From the NCBI GenBank assembly GCA_030549335.1, contig CM060195.1, positions 24,122,874-24,186,873 of the forward strand: 64,000 nt of DNA. The letters are read 5' to 3'. This DNA comes from Pontederia crassipes. Its lineage: Eukaryota; Streptophyta; Magnoliopsida; Commelinales; Pontederiaceae. The notes under the pieces were generated by a model. It was not told where the DNA came from and did not search any database. It worked only from the letters and a program-made list of their open reading frames with translations. Below, one piece after another: positions 60,853-64,000 of the stretch. Within the stretch, counting starts at the first letter, position 1, and every line of letters begins with the position of its first letter. Position numbers and translations under genes: made by a program.

Positions 60853-62474
60853 TGATGCATAAAATGAAGTAGCAAAATAAAATAGCTAGCAAGTGCACTA
60901 GTCGCTCAAGTAATATAGTAAATAGGAGTAAAGAGTGTCGAACCCACGAGGAATATTATTAATAAAATATCTAAATTTATAAATTAATAAGAGAGACAAA
61001 AAACATGGAATTTTGGAAAAAGGGTTTTGTAAAATAAAAGAAAATAAGATAAAGATAAGATAATAGTGTTGAAGTTGGTCTTAGGATGATAATAAATTAA
61101 GGATAAACATGTGAACCAGAAAAGATAAATTAAAATTCTTAAGATGGATTAGAAATTTTCCCAAGTTATTAATTTACAAGATTAACATCACAGAGTTCAC
61201 AAACTGGTAATTCTGCTATTTAATCCGATAAATCAAACTATCTTAAATTTAACCAGACCTAAAGTCCCAAAAACTGGTATTCGTCAGATGAGATTAAAAT
61301 TAAGATGCATTAATATGAAAATCCTAGACTATTAATCACTACACAAATTGGTATAGATTAACAGACCACACAGATCTAATTCTCCACACACTAGTTATTA
61401 GACCTATGTCAATTTTTTAACTTCTCAATAAATCATTTAATTTAATTAAATAAAATCTGAAATTAAGTAGTCCACAAACTGGTAATTACTTAACTCAAAA
61501 ATTCAAATAATTAAATCAAAAGCACTAAACAAAATTAAAAATTGATCAAAAGAAATTTAATAACAAATAAAGCAAGGGTTCACAGAATTTCCCTTCAATA
61601 AAAATCTCCTAAAAAAAAATAACTAAGAACATGGAGTTCATCCTAGAATTGTAGAGAGATAATAATAAAATAACAATAATAATCGGAAGAATTACACCAA
61701 GAAATAATTTGGATCATCAAATGTCGTCGGAACGTCTAGAACAGCCGCCCGATCAAATCTCTCTCTGGTTGAAGCCTGCGCAGAGTCTCGACTTGCTGTG
61801 GAAGAAAACCAAACTTCAAGGCACGAGTTGGGACGACGGCTTCTCTCTTCTATTTATAGGGTGCGAACGGCCTTCAATTTGATCACGGTCGTGATATCAT
61901 ATGACCAAATTTAATTTCGTTAGATAAAACTACGACTTATCTTTGATGATAAAAGTTTTACGGCCGATAAATTTTAACCTTGAGATAAACTTTAAACTTT
62001 TAAATCTCGGCCATGGATACAACTTTATCACCAAATGAAAAACTCTTCGTGAAGATTCTCGGCCAATAAGCTTTGTTTAATGATTGAAGTTATCGGCCGA
62101 TAGAGATAAATCTCTTGGATTTTGAAGCCGATAACGTATTGATGTCGGAGTTCTCGGGCGATAAACTTCGTATTCGAATAGGAGTTCTCGGCCGATAACC
62201 ATCTTAATACATCCCATTGCGGCCGATACGCTATAATTATTGGTCGATACGTTGAAGTTATCGGCCGACATGTCACCTTCTTTCGAATTTCGACCTTACC
62301 TACAAATAATTATCAAATTTTAAATTAATCCATCCACAATTAAAATATTCAAAAAATTAATAATTAAAATTGATAATTCCGGAATTATGAATAAAAATGA
62401 TGCATGCAATGATGAAATTACAGAAAAATTAACTAAAATAATATTCTAAAATATGTTATATTTTGCATGCATCA
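60853..62474 (-). repeat. 3' LTR of LARD element, minus copy
   Basis: Plus reading TGATGCATAAAATGAAG (60853) to TTTTGCATGCATCA (62474), inverse of 57008-58777. An array of TCGGCCGATAA motifs occupies 61955-62275, just upstream of the TATA box at 61850. Frames at 62028-62276 are made by this array. Confidence 0.85.
61850..61859 (-). promoter_or_regulatory. TATA box of LARD LTR, minus copy
   Basis: Minus strand CTATAAATAG, about 100 bp downstream of the TCGGCCGATAA array. Confidence 0.75.
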
Positions 62475-63632
62475 AACTCGCCCAAGCTTAAAGTCTTGCT
62501 TGTCCTTAAGCAAAAATTCAAAGCAAGGCTCAAGAAAGTTCCATCATAGCCTCCACATTGTCAACTAACTAATTTTCTCACACAGTTCTTCTACACACCT
62601 ACTACTCAGCATCTTATCATTTTCCATGCACTTAGCTTCCTAGAGGTTCTGAATGCTACACAAATTTAAACAATCTCAAATTCAGCCTTGTAGAAAAATA
62701 GATAGTCTATCAAATAATAGCATTAATATTGAACACATAAGTACTAATTGAGCTTAAAACTTTTCTTTTTCTTTTTTTCAACTTTATTTTAAAAGTTCTA
62801 ATCTTCAAGCAGGATTGCACAAGGAAGTCCATGTAGCGGGCTTTGGACTGATGACTCCCAGACCAGATGGCCTTAGAGCACCAGGTGATAAAGCACACCT
62901 CGAGTTTACTTGCCCGAACAACTAAGGTTCTGAATGAAGAGTTCGAACTTAGCCATGATTCAGTGCTCATGTGCTTCTCCATATTCCACAAGATGGTCCA
63001 TGTAGCAGGTTTTCGATCGACGGATCCCAGAGCAATTACCCTTAGGTCGCCAAGCATGAACCCCTATGGATCTAATTACCCGAACACATCTTGGCTCCGG
63101 ATAACACTTTTATACCTACACAACTTTATTCATTTTTTTCATTTATTGGGGTTTAACTAACCCTTCTTTTTTATAAGCTCAAAAAGTACTTGATATGGTC
63201 AATAAGAAGGCTACTACTATCAAGACTTAAAAGAAATAAATAAAAAGGCATGAATATGATTTTGTCATCTAGTCATTCATAATTCTACTTAGCAAGTGAT
63301 AAGAAAGAAAAGCATTCAAATTTCATCAATTAACGACATGTCTTTGAACTTTTACTAAAAGATAACTAAAACAGTAAGACAAGAGTTTGTAAGATGGTAG
63401 CAAAAATAAATGCATGCAATGGTATTTTGAGAAAATTTTCAAATTATTTTTTTTTCAGGAATACATGCAAACATAAGCAAATAAAAAGAAAAATAAAGGG
63501 AAATGCAATGCATGAAATGCAGACTCCCCCAAGCTTGAACCAAACACTGTCCCCAGTGTTAAGCCAGCAAGGAAAAGTGATACATACACAATAAAAGGAA
63601 AAATAAAGAAAAGGGAAAAGACACAATCAGAT
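62475..63632 (-). mobile_element. LARD 3' internal region, minus copy
   Basis: Polypurine tract complement AACTCGCCCAAGCTT after the LTR, then non-coding DNA matching 55794-57007 in reverse. A T-rich run lies near 63447-63460. No gene. Confidence 0.75.
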
Positions 63633-64000
63633 TTACTGTCTATGGGGTGGCGATGGTGGATGGTAGCCGAGATGTCCTTGGCGCATATGATACTCATGGA
63701 TGCGCCTCGTCATGCGCACATGTTGATTCTAGAGGGATTCGAAGCGACCTTGACGATCATCCATATTTCTAAAATCAGCTCGAATGTTGGTTAACTCTTG
63801 GGCTTGTCGATGTTGCTCTTCTTGAATAGCGTGCAGCTCTCCTGCTTGACGAAGTTGTTCTTCCTGAAAAGCGTGGAACTCCCCTGCCTGACGAAGTTGC
63901 TCATCGTACATTGATTCCCATAAGTTTTGCATGGAAGCATAGTCAGGCTGAGGTGGCGGAGGTGGATAGTAAGTCTGCTCTGGGGCTGAAGTAAAAGTGG
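63633..64000 (-). pseudogene. C-terminal tail of LARD ORF1-like protein, with 14-residue repeats
   Basis: The minus-strand frame, open at the window edge, reads APEQTYYPPPPPQPDYASMQ, then NLWESMYDEQLRQAG, three units of EQLRQAGEFHAFQE type (63790-63920), RADFRNMDDRQGRFESL, a stop at about 63728, and RMTRRIHEYHMRQG to PPHRQ and a stop at 63633. The plus copy (55490-55793) has only one unit of the repeat. The repeat is Glu/Gln-rich and helical in type. Role unknown. Confidence 0.7.

Noticed and set aside
62028-62276. Repeated peptide frames (CRPITSTYRPI type)
   Set aside because: They are produced by the TCGGCCGATAA motif array in the LTR; the plus copy has no matching frame.

Overview
The window is nuclear DNA of a flowering plant. 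It is AT-rich and intron-rich, it carries a CHD1-type chromatin remodeller and an ICE1/SCRM-type bHLH exon, and it holds almost every common class of plant transposable element: Athila, Tekay/Del, Reina-type and copia-like LTR retrotransposons, a TRIM array, a LINE, CACTA transposons and MITE-like repeats. I cannot name the species. I found no intact host gene, no rRNA or tRNA gene and no CRISPR array. All family assignments were made by reading the sequence, not by database search.

Layout. 1-2207: 3' end of a copia-like element (family A) on +, inserted beside a broken Tekay-type reverse transcriptase (2208-3033, -). 2970-3800: an almost perfect 413-bp tandem duplication. 3908-6939: end of a CACTA-type element with a small transposase-like gene, split by a solo LTR (4637-6269) with a perfect 5-bp target duplication. 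8850-13468: a decayed CACTA element with TNP2- and TNP1-like genes and a terminal array of GCGTC motifs. 14985-16397: a family A LTR relic. 16678-19920: a Tekay-like LTR carrying doubled CACTA ends. 20635: the end of a second CACTA element of the 6939 family. Its GC-rich interior is interrupted by a tandem TRIM array (21117-21758) and a permuted Tekay element (21759-27985, pol end - LTR - gag), whose LTR holds a LINE with a 16-bp target duplication.

28291-37133: a truncated, multiply mutated CHD1/CHR5 pseudogene. A 3.1-kb CACTA element sits 2 bp inside one of its exons and itself carries an exon of an ICE1/SCRM bHLH gene. 37134-42837: Athila integrase, spacer and 3' LTR on +. 42838-51833: a nearly complete but dead Athila on -, facing it. 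51834-53912: a Reina-type integrase tail, then a second family A copy (-). 53913-58777 (+) and 60853-64000 (-): two copies of a gag-only Athila-like (LARD-type) element in inverted orientation around a Reina-type pol remnant (58778-59990).

Nothing here forms a working pathway; the interest lies in the layering. CACTA elements appear to have picked up host exons (CHD1 fragment, ICE1 exon), and later retrotransposons broke them up. A second theme is that four LTR families each carry their own short, repeated, often palindromic motif just upstream of a recognisable TATA box.
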